A DNA stretch of 64,000 nucleotides, taken from NCBI RefSeq assembly GCF_001439685.1, contig NZ_JYLH01000012.1, forward strand, positions 1-64,000, written 5' to 3'. How positions within the stretch are numbered: the stretch's first letter is position 1; the number at the start of each line of letters is the position of its first letter. The position numbers and the translations under genes were made by a program. The DNA comes from Pseudomonas libanensis. GTDB taxonomy: Bacteria; Pseudomonadota; Gammaproteobacteria; Pseudomonadales; Pseudomonadaceae. Shown here in pieces: positions 51,344 through 59,992 of this stretch. The notes under the pieces were generated by a model that was not told the origin of the DNA, did no database searches, and worked only from the letters and a program-made list of their open reading frames with translations.

Positions 51344-51616
51344 TTAGTTAACCGCTTCTTTCAGGGCTTTACCGGCTTTGAAACCTGGTTTCTTGGCAGC
51401 AGCGATTTGCAGTGCTTTACCGGTCTGTGGGTTACGGCCAGTGCGAGCTGGGCGATCGGTCACAGAGAAAGTACCGAAGCCTACCAGTACCACGGAGTCG
51501 CCGGCCTTCAGAGCGCCAGTGACGGATTCGATTACTGCGTCCAGCGCACGGCCAGCAGCAGCTTTCGGGATATCAGCGGATGCGGCGATAGCATCAATCA
51601 GTTCCGACTTGTTCAC
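51344..51616 (-). CDS. hupB: DNA-binding protein HU-beta
   Basis: A 90-residue histone-like nucleoid protein: VNKSELIDAIAASADIPKAA at the start, GFGTFSVTDRPARTGRNPQTG in the DNA-binding arm. The start is GTG at 51616, preceded by AGGGGA at seven bases; the upstream in-frame codons are not HU-like. The order lon-hupB-ppiD matches that in enterobacteria. Confidence 0.97.
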   Translation of the reverse strand: MNKSELIDAIAASADIPKAAAGRALDAVIESVTGALKAGDSVVLVGFGTFSVTDRPARTGRNPQTGKALQIAAAKKPGFKAGKALKEAVN

Positions 51617-51764
51617 TCTAAGTCCCCTTATATATCTATTGAGTATAATTCTAAGTTTTTTGGTAAAAGCAAAAACCAGTGCTGAATGGCCTACAGACAC
51701 TTAAGAGCCGCTTTATAACAAGGGCTCTAAAAAGCTGTCAAGGAAGCCCCCAGGCTTTAACACA

Positions 51765-54161
51765 TTAATGCGTGCTAATTCTTTCCTTGGAATCGGACTC
51801 GCGTTTTTCGTCCTTCGCGACTATCTCCGGAACCACATCCGGCAAGGGCTCCGGCGCGTATTGCAGCGCAATTTGCAGGACCTCGTCAATCCATTTAACC
51901 GGTTTAATCTGAAGATCCTGCTTGATGTTGTCAGGAATTTCCTTCAAATCGCGAACATTCTCTTCAGGAATGATCACGGTCTTGATTCCACCCCGGTGCG
52001 CGGCGAGCAATTTCTCTTTCAAGCCACCGATGGCCAATACCTGGCCACGCAGGGTAATTTCCCCGGTCATCGCTACATCGGCGCGCACAGGAATGCCGGT
52101 CAAGGCCGACACCAAGGCGGTGCACATGCCTACGCCAGCGCTGGGGCCGTCCTTCGGAGTCGCCCCTTCCGGCATGTGGATGTGGGTGTCGTGCTTCTCG
52201 TGGAAGTCCAGGGGGATGCCCAGGCTGCGGGCGCGGCTGCGCACCACGGTCTGCGCGGCCGTAATGGATTCGACCATCACATCACCCAGGGAGCCGGTCT
52301 TGATCAATTGGCCTTTGCCCGGAATTACCGCGGCTTCGATGGTCAGCAACTCGCCACCCACCTGGGTCCACGCCAGACCAGTCACCTGCCCGACCTGATC
52401 CTGCTGCTCGGCCAGGCCATAGCGGAACTTCTTCACGCCCAGGAAGTGTTCCAGGGAGTCAGCCACCACCTTCACGGAGAAGCGTTTTTCCAGGGCGTGT
52501 TCCTTGACCGCCTTGCGGCAGATCTTCGCGATCTGGCGTTCGAGGCCCCGCACGCCGGCCTCGCGAGTGTAGTAACGCACGATGTCGCGGATCGCCTCGA
52601 CGTCAAATTCGATCTCGCCCTTCTTCAGGCCGTTGGCTGAAATCTGCTTGGGCGCGAGGTATTTGACCGCGATGTTGATCTTCTCGTCTTCGGTGTAGCC
52701 CGGCAGACGAATCACCTCCATCCGGTCCAGCAACGCTGGCGGAATGTTCATGGAGTTGGAGGTGCACAGGAACATTACGTCGGACAGGTCGTAGTCGACT
52801 TCCAGGTAATGGTCGTTGAAATTGTGATTCTGCTCTGGATCGAGGACTTCAAGCAGCGCCGACGCAGGATCGCCACGCATGTCGCTGCCCATTTTGTCGA
52901 TTTCATCGAGCAGGAACAGCGGGTTGCGCACGCCCACTTTTGTCATCTTTTGAATCAATCTTCCTGGCATCGAACCGATGTAGGTACGGCGATGACCACG
53001 GATTTCCGCCTCATCACGCACGCCGCCCAGGGCCATGCGCACAAACTTGCGGTTGGTGGCGCTGGCAATCGACTCCGCCAGGGAGGTTTTACCTACACCT
53101 GGAGGGCCGACCAGGCACAACACCGGGCCACGGATTTTCTTCACGCGCTTTTGTACAGCGAGGTACTCGAGGATGCGTTCCTTGACCTCTTCGAGGCCGT
53201 AGTGGTCGGCATCGAGGATCTCTTCAGCACGGGCCAGGTCCAGGCGCACCTTGGTCTGGGCCTTCCACGGCACCTGCACGAGCCAATCGATGTAGGAGCG
53301 CACCACAGTGGCTTCGGCCGACATCGGCGACATCTGCTTGAGTTTGTTCAGTTCAGCGGTGGCCTTGGTCAAGGCGTCTTTCGGTAAGCCAGCGGCATCG
53401 ATACGCTTTTTCAGCTCTTCGATTTCGTTGTGGCCTTCCTCACCGTCACCGAGCTCTTTCTGAATGGCCTTCATCTGCTCATTCAAGTAGTACTCGCGCT
53501 GGCTGCGCTCCATTTGTTTCTTCACGCGGCCGCGGATGCGCTTCTCGACCTGCAACAGGTCGATTTCGCCATCGAGCAGCGCCAGCACGTGTTCGACACG
53601 TGCCGGCAGGTCAATGATTTCGAGGATGTCTTGCTTCTGCTCGATTTTCAGCGCCATGTGCGCCGCCATGGTGTCGACCAGACGGCTTGGCTCATCAATG
53701 CTGTTGAGGGAAGACAGGACTTCAGCCGGGACTTTCTTGCCCAACTGCACATACTGCTCGAACTGCGAGAGCAGGCTGCGTACAAACACCTCGGACTCAC
53801 GCTCCGGGGCCTCGATTTCTTCAATCAGCGCTACTTCGGCGCGCAGGTGGCCGTCCACCTCCATGAAACGTTCTACCGCACCGCGCTGCTCGCCTTCTAC
53901 CAGCACCTTGACGGTACCATCGGGCAACTTGAGCAATTGCAGTACCGTCGCAACAGTGCCGACGCGATACAGGGCGTCTTCGCCTGGATCATCATCAGCT
54001 GGATTCTTCTGGGCCAACAGCAGGATTTGCTTGTCGCCCGTCATCGCGGCCTCGAGGGCTTCGATAGACTTCTCGCGCCCCACGAACAGCGGGATAACCA
54101 TGTGCGGATAGACGACGACATCACGCAACGGCAGGAGAGGCAATTCGATGGTTGTCTTCAT
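51765..54161 (-). CDS. lon: ATP-dependent protease Lon
   Basis: A 798-residue AAA+ serine protease degrading misfolded and regulatory proteins. The N-terminal substrate domain begins LPLLPLRDVVVYPHMVIPLF. Walker A is VGPPGVGKTSLAE, Walker B FLLDEIDKM, and the catalytic Ser lies in PKDGPSAGVGMCTAL, with the partner Lys in the following RGQVLAIGGLKEKLLAA. The ATG at 54161 with AGAGGCG is used rather than a start 25 codons upstream. A sigma-32-like promoter lies 42-70 bases upstream. Confidence 0.98.
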   Translation of the reverse strand: MKTTIELPLLPLRDVVVYPHMVIPLFVGREKSIEALEAAMTGDKQILLLAQKNPADDDPGEDALYRVGTVATVLQLLKLPDGTVKVLVEGEQRGAVERFMEVDGHLRAEVALIEEIEAPERESEVFVRSLLSQFEQYVQLGKKVPAEVLSSLNSIDEPSRLVDTMAAHMALKIEQKQDILEIIDLPARVEHVLALLDGEIDLLQVEKRIRGRVKKQMERSQREYYLNEQMKAIQKELGDGEEGHNEIEELKKRIDAAGLPKDALTKATAELNKLKQMSPMSAEATVVRSYIDWLVQVPWKAQTKVRLDLARAEEILDADHYGLEEVKERILEYLAVQKRVKKIRGPVLCLVGPPGVGKTSLAESIASATNRKFVRMALGGVRDEAEIRGHRRTYIGSMPGRLIQKMTKVGVRNPLFLLDEIDKMGSDMRGDPASALLEVLDPEQNHNFNDHYLEVDYDLSDVMFLCTSNSMNIPPALLDRMEVIRLPGYTEDEKINIAVKYLAPKQISANGLKKGEIEFDVEAIRDIVRYYTREAGVRGLERQIAKICRKAVKEHALEKRFSVKVVADSLEHFLGVKKFRYGLAEQQDQVGQVTGLAWTQVGGELLTIEAAVIPGKGQLIKTGSLGDVMVESITAAQTVVRSRARSLGIPLDFHEKHDTHIHMPEGATPKDGPSAGVGMCTALVSALTGIPVRADVAMTGEITLRGQVLAIGGLKEKLLAAHRGGIKTVIIPEENVRDLKEIPDNIKQDLQIKPVKWIDEVLQIALQYAPEPLPDVVPEIVAKDEKRESDSKERISTH

Positions 54162-54202
54162 GATTTCGCCTCTATGACAGTTGAAAAGTAAGCTTGAAAC
54201 CA

Positions 54203-54231
54203 AGATGGGGGTTCGATGCAAAAAAAACAAG
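54203..54231 (-). promoter_or_regulatory. heat-shock (sigma-32) promoter of lon
   Basis: On the minus strand CTTGTTT (54231-54225), 14 bases, then CCCCATCT (54210-54203). The -10 element fits the RpoH consensus exactly; the -35 keeps CTTG. It is suitably placed before lon. Confidence 0.75.
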
Positions 54232-54302
54232 CTCAATGCCAGCAGTTAAACGCATGAATAACCGCGAATTTAACCACTACCCTGAGAAACCACCCCAAAA
54301 AA

Positions 54303-54326
54303 CAAGGGGCCCCTGAAGGCCCCTTG
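54303..54326 (-). terminator. intrinsic terminator of clpX
   Basis: CAAGGGGCC and GGCCCCTTG form a nine-base-pair stem with a six-base loop; on the minus strand it is followed by TTTTTTGG. It lies 17 bases past the clpX stop. Confidence 0.88.
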
Positions 54327-54343
54327 CTTATACCGCTGGACGC

Positions 54344-55627
54344 TTACGCGTCTGGCGCAGCCTTGGCAGCCGGCTCACTGTTTTCGTAGATATACAGTGG
54401 CTTGGACTTGCCTTCTATAACGCTTTCGTCGATCACCACTTTACTCACCTCGGACTGCGAGGGGATTTCGTACATGGTGTCGAGCAGCACGCCTTCAAGA
54501 ATCGAACGCAGGCCACGTGCACCGGTCTTGCGCTCCAGTGCCCGCTTGGCCACCGATTTGAGTGCGTCGGTACGGAACTCGAGGTCTACGCCTTCCATCT
54601 CGAACAGCTTGGCGTATTGCTTGGTCAAGGCGTTTTTCGGCTCGGTGAGGATCTGAATCAGAGCAGCCTCATCCAGCTCGTCCAACGTGGCCAGGACCGG
54701 CAGACGGCCAACGAATTCCGGGATCAGACCGAACTTGACCAGATCGTCAGGTTCGACTTCACGCAGGGACTCGCCCACTTTCTTGCCTTCTTCCTTGCTG
54801 CGCACTTCTGCGCCGAAACCAATGCCGCCACGGGTAGAGCGCTGCTGGATAACCTTCTCCAGACCGGAGAACGCACCGCCACAGATGAACAGGATGTTAC
54901 GCGTATCAACCTGAAGGAATTCCTGCTGCGGGTGCTTGCGGCCGCCTTGGGGCGGTACGGAAGCAACCGTGCCTTCGATCAGTTTCAACAGGGCCTGCTG
55001 CACGCCTTCACCGGAAACATCCCGGGTAATCGACGGGTTGTCGGACTTGCGCGAAATCTTGTCGATTTCGTCGATATAGACAATACCCATCTGGGCCTTT
55101 TCTACGTCGTAGTCGCACTTCTGCAGCAGTTTCTGGATGATGTTCTCGACATCTTCACCCACGTAGCCAGCCTCGGTGAGGGTGGTGGCGTCGGCAATGG
55201 TGAACGGAACGTTCAACAGGCGAGCGAGGGTTTCAGCAAGCAAGGTTTTACCCGAGCCTGTAGGACCGATCAGCAAGATGTTGCTCTTGCCCAGTTCGAC
55301 CTCGTCGCCTTTCTTGTCACGCTGGTTCAAGCGCTTGTAGTGGTTGTACACCGCTACGGCCAGAACCTTCTTTGCACGCTCTTGACCAATCACATACTGG
55401 TCAAGGATGCCGCTGATTTCTTTCGGCGAAGGTAATTTATGCGCACTGCTCTCGGCCTGGGCTTCCTGCACCTCCTCGCGGATGATGTCATTGCACAGGT
55501 CGACGCATTCGTCGCAGATAAACACCGAGGGGCCGGCAATCAATTTGCGCACTTCATGCTGGCTTTTGCCACAGAAGGAGCAATAGAGCAGCTTGCCGTT
55601 GTCCTCGCCGTTGCGGGTGTCAGTCAT
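54344..55627 (-). CDS. clpX: ClpX ATPase subunit of ClpXP
   Basis: A 427-residue AAA+ unfoldase. The N-terminal C4 zinc domain is YCSFCGKSQHEVRKLIAGPSVFICDEC in the first 50 residues. Walker A is LLIGPTGSGKTLLAETLA, the Walker B region GIVYIDEIDKISRK, and the ClpP-binding IGF loop appears as RGGIGFGAEV. The start at 55627 gives the family N-terminus MTDTRNGEDNGKLLYC. It is downstream of clpP but has its own sigma-32-like promoter. Confidence 0.98.
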   Translation of the reverse strand: MTDTRNGEDNGKLLYCSFCGKSQHEVRKLIAGPSVFICDECVDLCNDIIREEVQEAQAESSAHKLPSPKEISGILDQYVIGQERAKKVLAVAVYNHYKRLNQRDKKGDEVELGKSNILLIGPTGSGKTLLAETLARLLNVPFTIADATTLTEAGYVGEDVENIIQKLLQKCDYDVEKAQMGIVYIDEIDKISRKSDNPSITRDVSGEGVQQALLKLIEGTVASVPPQGGRKHPQQEFLQVDTRNILFICGGAFSGLEKVIQQRSTRGGIGFGAEVRSKEEGKKVGESLREVEPDDLVKFGLIPEFVGRLPVLATLDELDEAALIQILTEPKNALTKQYAKLFEMEGVDLEFRTDALKSVAKRALERKTGARGLRSILEGVLLDTMYEIPSQSEVSKVVIDESVIEGKSKPLYIYENSEPAAKAAPDA

Positions 55628-55661
55628 TCGTTCGATCCAAATCCGATAGGCTTGCAACACA

Positions 55662-55690
55662 AGATGAAGGCTTATGCGGGCTTTTTCAAG
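55662..55690 (-). promoter_or_regulatory. heat-shock-like (sigma-32) promoter of clpX
   Basis: On the minus strand CTTGAAA (55690-55684), 14 bases, then CTTCATCT (55669-55662), two mismatches from CCCCATNT. The spacing equals that of the lon promoter. It would start about 30 bases before clpX. Confidence 0.6.
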
Positions 55691-55739
55691 CCCGCCAGTG
55701 GTCGGACATGCCGACCAGCCCTATTTTGAGCGGCTTATA

Positions 55740-56375
55740 TTAAGCGGGGCGCTTGTCGATCACTGCGTCGATCAACCCGTATTCTTTCGCGGCTTCAGCG
55801 CTCATGAAATTGTCACGGTTGGTATCGCGCTCGATTTCTTCCAGGGTGCGCCCGCTGTGGTGGGCCATCAGTTTATTGAGACGCTCGCGGATGAAGAGGA
55901 TTTCCTTGGCATGGATTTCGATATCCGACGCCTGGCCCTGGAAACCGCCCAGTGGCTGGTGAATCATCACACGCGAGTTCGGCAGGCAGTAACGCTTGCC
56001 CTCGGCACCCGCGGTCAGCAGGAACGCTCCCATGCTGCAGGCTTGGCCGATACAGGTGGTCGACACGTTTGGCTTGATGAACTGCATGGTGTCGTAGATC
56101 GACATGCCCGCCGTCACCGAACCGCCCGGCGAGTTGATGTAGAGATGGATGTCCTTGTCCGGGTTTTCCGCTTCAAGGAACAGCAGTTGCGCACAGATCA
56201 GGTTGGCCATGTAGTCCTCTACCGGGCCCACCAGAAAGATCACTCGCTCCTTGAGCAGGCGCGAGTAGATGTCGTAGGCGCGTTCGCCACGAGCGGACTG
56301 CTCGACAACCATCGGGACCAGGCCGCCTGCGGCCTGGATATCAGAGTTCTGCTGAATATAGGAATTACGGAACAT
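55740..56375 (-). CDS. clpP: ClpP protease subunit
   Basis: A 211-residue tetradecameric serine protease. YINSPGGSVTAGMSIYDTMQ forms the oxyanion region, CIGQACSMGAFLLTAG carries the catalytic Ser, and RVMIHQPLGGFQGQASD the His. The N-terminal propeptide is short. Gene order tig-clpP-clpX-lon is the conserved proteobacterial one. Confidence 0.98.
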   Translation of the reverse strand: MFRNSYIQQNSDIQAAGGLVPMVVEQSARGERAYDIYSRLLKERVIFLVGPVEDYMANLICAQLLFLEAENPDKDIHLYINSPGGSVTAGMSIYDTMQFIKPNVSTTCIGQACSMGAFLLTAGAEGKRYCLPNSRVMIHQPLGGFQGQASDIEIHAKEILFIRERLNKLMAHHSGRTLEEIERDTNRDNFMSAEAAKEYGLIDAVIDKRPA

Positions 56376-56414
56376 GCTCTGCAGTTACTCCCAAATAGTC
56401 ATGTCTTGAAAACG

Positions 56415-56441
56415 CATAAGCCAGCGCGAGGCTGGCTTATG
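56415..56441 (-). terminator. hairpin between tig and clpP
   Basis: CATAAGCCAGC and GCTGGCTTATG pair perfectly around a five-base loop. On the minus strand CGTTTTC follows. It may partially terminate tig transcripts, setting the tig:clpP ratio. Confidence 0.65.
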
Positions 56442-56466
56442 GTTGAATTTCCAACGAGTTGGACAA

Positions 56467-57777
56467 TCAGTCGGCTTGTGCTGCTTCCGCCGGTTTGACT
56501 GCTTCTTCGTAAGAGACCGCTTTATCGGTCACCTTAGCCTTCTGCAGAACAGTATCCACAACTTGTTCTTCCAGCACAACCGAACGTACTTCGTTCAGCT
56601 GCTGGTCATTCTTGTAGTACCACGCCACGACCTGTTCAGGCTCCTGGTAGGCCGACGCCATTTCCTGGATCATTTCGCGAACACGGTCTTCGTCTGGCTT
56701 GAGGTCAAACTGCTTGACCACTTCAGCCACGATCAGGCCCAGCACAACGCGGCGCTTGGCTTGTTCTTCGAACAGCTCGGCCGGCAGTTGGTCAGGCTTG
56801 ATGTTGCCACCGAACTGCTGCACAGCTTGTACACGCAGGCGATCCACTTCGTTGGACAGCAGGGCCTTAGGCACTTCGATCGGGTTGGCGGCCAGCAGAC
56901 CGTCCATGACCTGGTTCTTGACCTTGGACTTGATCGCCTGGCGCAGTTCACGCTCCATGTTCTTGCGAACTTCGGTGCGGAAGCCTTCGATGCCGGTTTC
57001 CTTGATACCGAACTGAGCGAAGAATTCTTCGTTCAGCTCTGGCAGCTTAGGCTCGGAAACGCTGTTGACGGTCACGGTGAACTCGGCGGCTTTGCCGGCC
57101 AGGTCCAGGTTCTGGTAGTCAGCCGGGAAAGTCAGGTTCAGCACGCGCTCTTCGCCGGCCTTGGCGCCAACCAGGCCGTCTTCGAAACCCGGGATCATGC
57201 GGTTGGAACCCAGCACCAGCTGGGTGCCCTTGGCCGAGCCGCCAGCGAAGACTTCGCCGTCAACCTTGCCAACGAAATCGATGTTCAGCTGGTCCTCGTT
57301 CTGGGCAGCGCGGTCGGCCACTTCAAAACGGGTGTTCTGCTTGCGCAGGATTTCCAGCATGTTGTCCAGGTCCGAATCAGCCACTTCGGCGCTCAGGCGC
57401 TCGATGGCGATACCGTCGAAACCGGCCACTTCGAACTCTGGGAACACTTCGAATACGGCAACGTATTCCAGGTCCTTGCCCGCTTCCAGGGACTTAGGCT
57501 CGATCGAAGGCGAGCCAGCCGGGTTCAGCTTCTGCTCGACAACGGCTTCGTAGAAGGAAGCCTGGATCACGTCACCTACAGCTTCCTGGCGCGCATCGGC
57601 ACCAAAACGACGCTTGATTTCGCTCATCGGCACTTTGCCTGGACGGAAACCAGCGATCTTGGCCTTCTGGGCAGTCTGCTGCAGACGCTTGTTGACCGCA
57701 GTCTCGATACGCTCTGCCGGCACGGTGATGCTCAGGCGGCGCTCGAGAGCAGTAGTATTTTCAACAGAAACTTGCAT
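56467..57777 (-). CDS. tig: trigger factor
   Basis: A 436-residue ribosome-bound chaperone. The N-terminal ribosome-binding signature is GFRPGKVPMSEIKRRFG (about residues 43-60). The FKBP-type isomerase domain lies around 160-245 (DQLNIDFVGKVDGEVFAGG), and the C-terminal arms follow. GAGGAA precedes the ATG at 57777; an upstream in-frame extension of 19 codons is not conserved. Confidence 0.97.
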   Translation of the reverse strand: MQVSVENTTALERRLSITVPAERIETAVNKRLQQTAQKAKIAGFRPGKVPMSEIKRRFGADARQEAVGDVIQASFYEAVVEQKLNPAGSPSIEPKSLEAGKDLEYVAVFEVFPEFEVAGFDGIAIERLSAEVADSDLDNMLEILRKQNTRFEVADRAAQNEDQLNIDFVGKVDGEVFAGGSAKGTQLVLGSNRMIPGFEDGLVGAKAGEERVLNLTFPADYQNLDLAGKAAEFTVTVNSVSEPKLPELNEEFFAQFGIKETGIEGFRTEVRKNMERELRQAIKSKVKNQVMDGLLAANPIEVPKALLSNEVDRLRVQAVQQFGGNIKPDQLPAELFEEQAKRRVVLGLIVAEVVKQFDLKPDEDRVREMIQEMASAYQEPEQVVAWYYKNDQQLNEVRSVVLEEQVVDTVLQKAKVTDKAVSYEEAVKPAEAAQAD

Positions 57778-58140
57778 GGATATTCCTCGTTGCACAGACA
57801 TTAGCCGGCCATTTCCGACCCCAATCAAGGGCATGCATTCTAGTGGGTCAAACTCAAGAAGTCACCCTACTGGAAATACACCGGAAAACCGCCGGCAATT
57901 TATCGGTACGAAGGCACTGATGTACCTCGCCCCGGTGACAAATACAGCCAATTGCGCCAGGGCCCTGCGCCGCCTCTTTATATATAGAAGGCGAAGCCGT
58001 TCATCTCCCTGGCGGCCCGCCCTGCGAACAGAGCGGGCAGGCAGCGCGTATCATCGAGATACACAAATACGATGAAACGCCCTGCCGATGCGGCCCAGTA
58101 TCTGCAACCGCCGAATATTCAAACCCCTGAAACCAAAAAA
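57778..58140. other. intergenic region between tig and the tRNA cluster
   Basis: About 360 bases without a supported gene. It must hold the tig promoter (minus strand). A TATATATA run sits near 57976, and GCCCGC/GCGGGC repeats near 58015-58037 can pair. No small gene with a ribosome site is seen. Confidence 0.4.
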
Positions 58141-58166
58141 GGCGCCAGACTGTTAAATCTGGCGCC
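58141..58166 (-). terminator. terminator of the tRNA operon
   Basis: GGCGCCAGA and TCTGGCGCC form a nine-base-pair stem, followed on the minus strand by TTTTTT. It lies 10 bases after the last tRNA-His. Confidence 0.85.
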
Positions 58167-58175
58167 TTTCGAATA

Positions 58176-58252
58176 TGGGGTGGACGAAGGGGATCGAACC
58201 CTCGACAACGGGAGTCACAATCCCGTGCTCTACCAACTGAGCTACGCCCACC
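58176..58252 (-). tRNA. tRNA-His (GTG), distal copy
   Basis: 77 bases including the encoded CCA and the extra 5' G(-1) characteristic of tRNA-His. The anticodon loop TTGTGAC has GTG; the D-arm AGCTCAGTTGGTAGAGC and T-loop GGTTCGATCC are canonical. Identical over its length to the copy at 58471. Confidence 0.97.
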
Positions 58253-58329
58253 ATATTGCGTTAACAAAGAAACCAAACCACTTCTTCTTTGTCGAGCCCT
58301 ACTGGCCTGACGGCCGAGCAAAGCTTAAT

Positions 58330-58414
58330 TGGTGCGGATGAAGAGACTCGAACTCTTACGCCTCGCGGCGCTGGAACCTAAATCCAGTGTGTCTACCAAT
58401 TCCACCACATCCGC
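58330..58414 (-). tRNA. tRNA-Leu (TAG)
   Basis: 85 bases with a long class II variable arm (CGCCGCGAGGCGT). The acceptor stem is GCGGATG/CATCCGC with CCA encoded. The anticodon loop TTTAGGT gives TAG, decoding CUA and related Leu codons. Confidence 0.96.
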
Positions 58415-58435
58415 GCTTGAAGCTCTTAAAGCAAA

Positions 58436-58460
58436 GGCGCCAGATGATTAATCTGGCGCC
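58436..58460 (-). terminator. hairpin between tRNA-His and tRNA-Leu
   Basis: GGCGCCAGAT and ATCTGGCGCC form a perfect ten-base-pair stem flanked by AAA and TTT. It is nearly the same as the hairpin after the distal tRNA-His and may be a processing site or partial terminator. Confidence 0.7.
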
Positions 58461-58470
58461 TTTCAAAATA

Positions 58471-58547
58471 TGGGGTGGACGAAGGGGATCGAACCCTCGA
58501 CAACGGGAGTCACAATCCCGTGCTCTACCAACTGAGCTACGCCCACC
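58471..58547 (-). tRNA. tRNA-His (GTG), proximal copy
   Basis: Same 77-base sequence as at 58176, with G(-1), GTG anticodon and CCA. It is followed by the same type of GGCGCCAGA hairpin, pointing to a local duplication. Confidence 0.97.
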
Positions 58548-58578
58548 ATATAGCGCTACTTGTGCCAAAGCTGCCTAA

Positions 58579-58655
58579 TGGCGCACCCGGCAGGACTCGA
58601 ACCTGCGACCATCCGCTTAGAAGGCGGATGCTCTATCCAGCTGAGCTACGGGCGC
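58579..58655 (-). tRNA. tRNA-Arg (TCT)
   Basis: 77 bases; GCGCCCG acceptor paired with CGGGTGC, CCA encoded. The anticodon loop CTTCTAA gives TCT for AGA codons. First tRNA of the cluster, downstream of the promoter at 58772-58798. Confidence 0.96.
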
Positions 58656-58771
58656 CTTATTAATCTGTACTCTTGGAGGATTACAAACTAAGTGCTTCCA
58701 GCCTTGCAGGACAACTATTCTGCTCGACCTTCTTAACCAGTGCTAGGCTGTGCCCGACAAGTGCGACGAAT

Positions 58772-58798
58772 AGTATAGATGCCCCGGAAACCCGTCAA
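58772..58798 (-). promoter_or_regulatory. sigma-70 promoter of the tRNA cluster
   Basis: On the minus strand TTGACG (58798-58793), a 15-base spacer (16 from TTTGAC) and TATACT (58777-58772). It is followed by a GC-rich discriminator, typical of stable-RNA promoters. The leader to tRNA-Arg is about 110 bases. Confidence 0.7.
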
Positions 58799-58931
58799 AT
58801 CTTTTTTTGAAAAAAACTGATTTTATTTAAGGAGTTAGGGCAATTTGCAGACCAAGCGCCTTTGCCCTCGCGCCTTGGCGTGCGAGAATGCGCGCACTTT
58901 TCTTCCCCCTCTCGATGGTTAATCACGCGTA

Positions 58932-59786
58932 ATGACTGCACAACTTATCGACGGCAAATCAATCGCCGCCAGCCTGCGCCAGCAGATCGCCAAACGAGTC
59001 ACCGAGCGCAGCCAGCAAGGCCTGCGCACGCCGGGCCTCGCGGTGATCCTGGTCGGCAGCGATCCTGCCTCTCAGGTTTATGTCTCGCACAAGCGTAAAG
59101 ACTGTGAAGAGGTCGGCTTTATTTCCAAGGCCTATGACTTGCCTTCCCAGACCACCCAGCAGGCCCTTACCGACCTGATCGACGGCCTCAACGAAGACCC
59201 GGCGATCGATGGCATCCTGCTCCAGCTGCCATTACCCGAGCATCTGGACGCTTCCAAGCTGCTGGAGCGTATCCGCCCGGACAAAGACGTCGACGGTTTT
59301 CACCCTTATAACGTCGGCCGACTGGCCCAGCGCATCCCGCTGCTGCGCCCCTGCACACCCAAAGGCATCATGACCCTGCTGGAAAGCACCGGTGTCGACC
59401 TATACGGCCTCGATGCCGTTATCGTCGGCGCATCCAATATCGTCGGTCGCCCGATGGCCATGGAGCTGCTGCTGGCCGGTTGCACCGTGACCGTCACCCA
59501 TCGCTTCACCAAAGACCTTGCCGGCCACGTCGGTCGCGCCGATCTGGTAGTAGTGGCAGCCGGCAAGCCGGGGTTGGTCAAGGGTGAATGGATCAAGGAA
59601 GGCGCCATCGTCATCGATGTAGGCATCAACCGCCAGGACGACGGCAAGTTGGTCGGCGACGTGGTGTATGAAACCGCCCTGCCCCGCGCCGGCTGGATTA
59701 CTCCGGTACCCGGCGGTGTCGGCCCTATGACCCGGGCCTGCCTGCTGGAAAACACCCTGTACGCCGCGGAAACCCTGCACGGTTAA
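58932..59786 (+). CDS. folD: bifunctional methylene-THF dehydrogenase/cyclohydrolase
   Basis: A 284-residue enzyme interconverting 5,10-methylene-THF and 10-formyl-THF with NADP. VGSDPASQVYVSHKRKDCEE contains the catalytic Lys; DGILLQLPLPEHLD and PCTPKGIMTLLE are folate-site motifs; GASNIVGRPMAMELL binds NADP. Divergent from the tRNA cluster, as in P. aeruginosa (from memory). Confidence 0.97.
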   Translation: MTAQLIDGKSIAASLRQQIAKRVTERSQQGLRTPGLAVILVGSDPASQVYVSHKRKDCEEVGFISKAYDLPSQTTQQALTDLIDGLNEDPAIDGILLQLPLPEHLDASKLLERIRPDKDVDGFHPYNVGRLAQRIPLLRPCTPKGIMTLLESTGVDLYGLDAVIVGASNIVGRPMAMELLLAGCTVTVTHRFTKDLAGHVGRADLVVVAAGKPGLVKGEWIKEGAIVIDVGINRQDDGKLVGDVVYETALPRAGWITPVPGGVGPMTRACLLENTLYAAETLHG

Positions 59787-59804
59787 TAACCAGGCGCAAT
59801 GAAG

Positions 59805-59828
59805 AAGCCCTGCCTTATCGCGGGGCTT
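59805..59828 (+). terminator. intrinsic terminator of folD
   Basis: AAGCCCTGC and GCGGGGCTT pair (one T-G pair) around a short loop, followed by TTTTTATT. It lies 19 bases past the folD stop. Confidence 0.85.
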
Positions 59829-59992
59829 TTTATTGCCCGCTAAAAAACTGTTTTTTGTTAGTTTTTAGGCACTTTCGTCTGGTTCTAGAAGAACATTCGA
59901 CAGTTCTTCATCCATACTCCTAAAATGTAACGCCATTTATCATAAAACCCGTTCCCAAACGGTATTTCTTACTTTTTAGCGAGTTCATCCGC

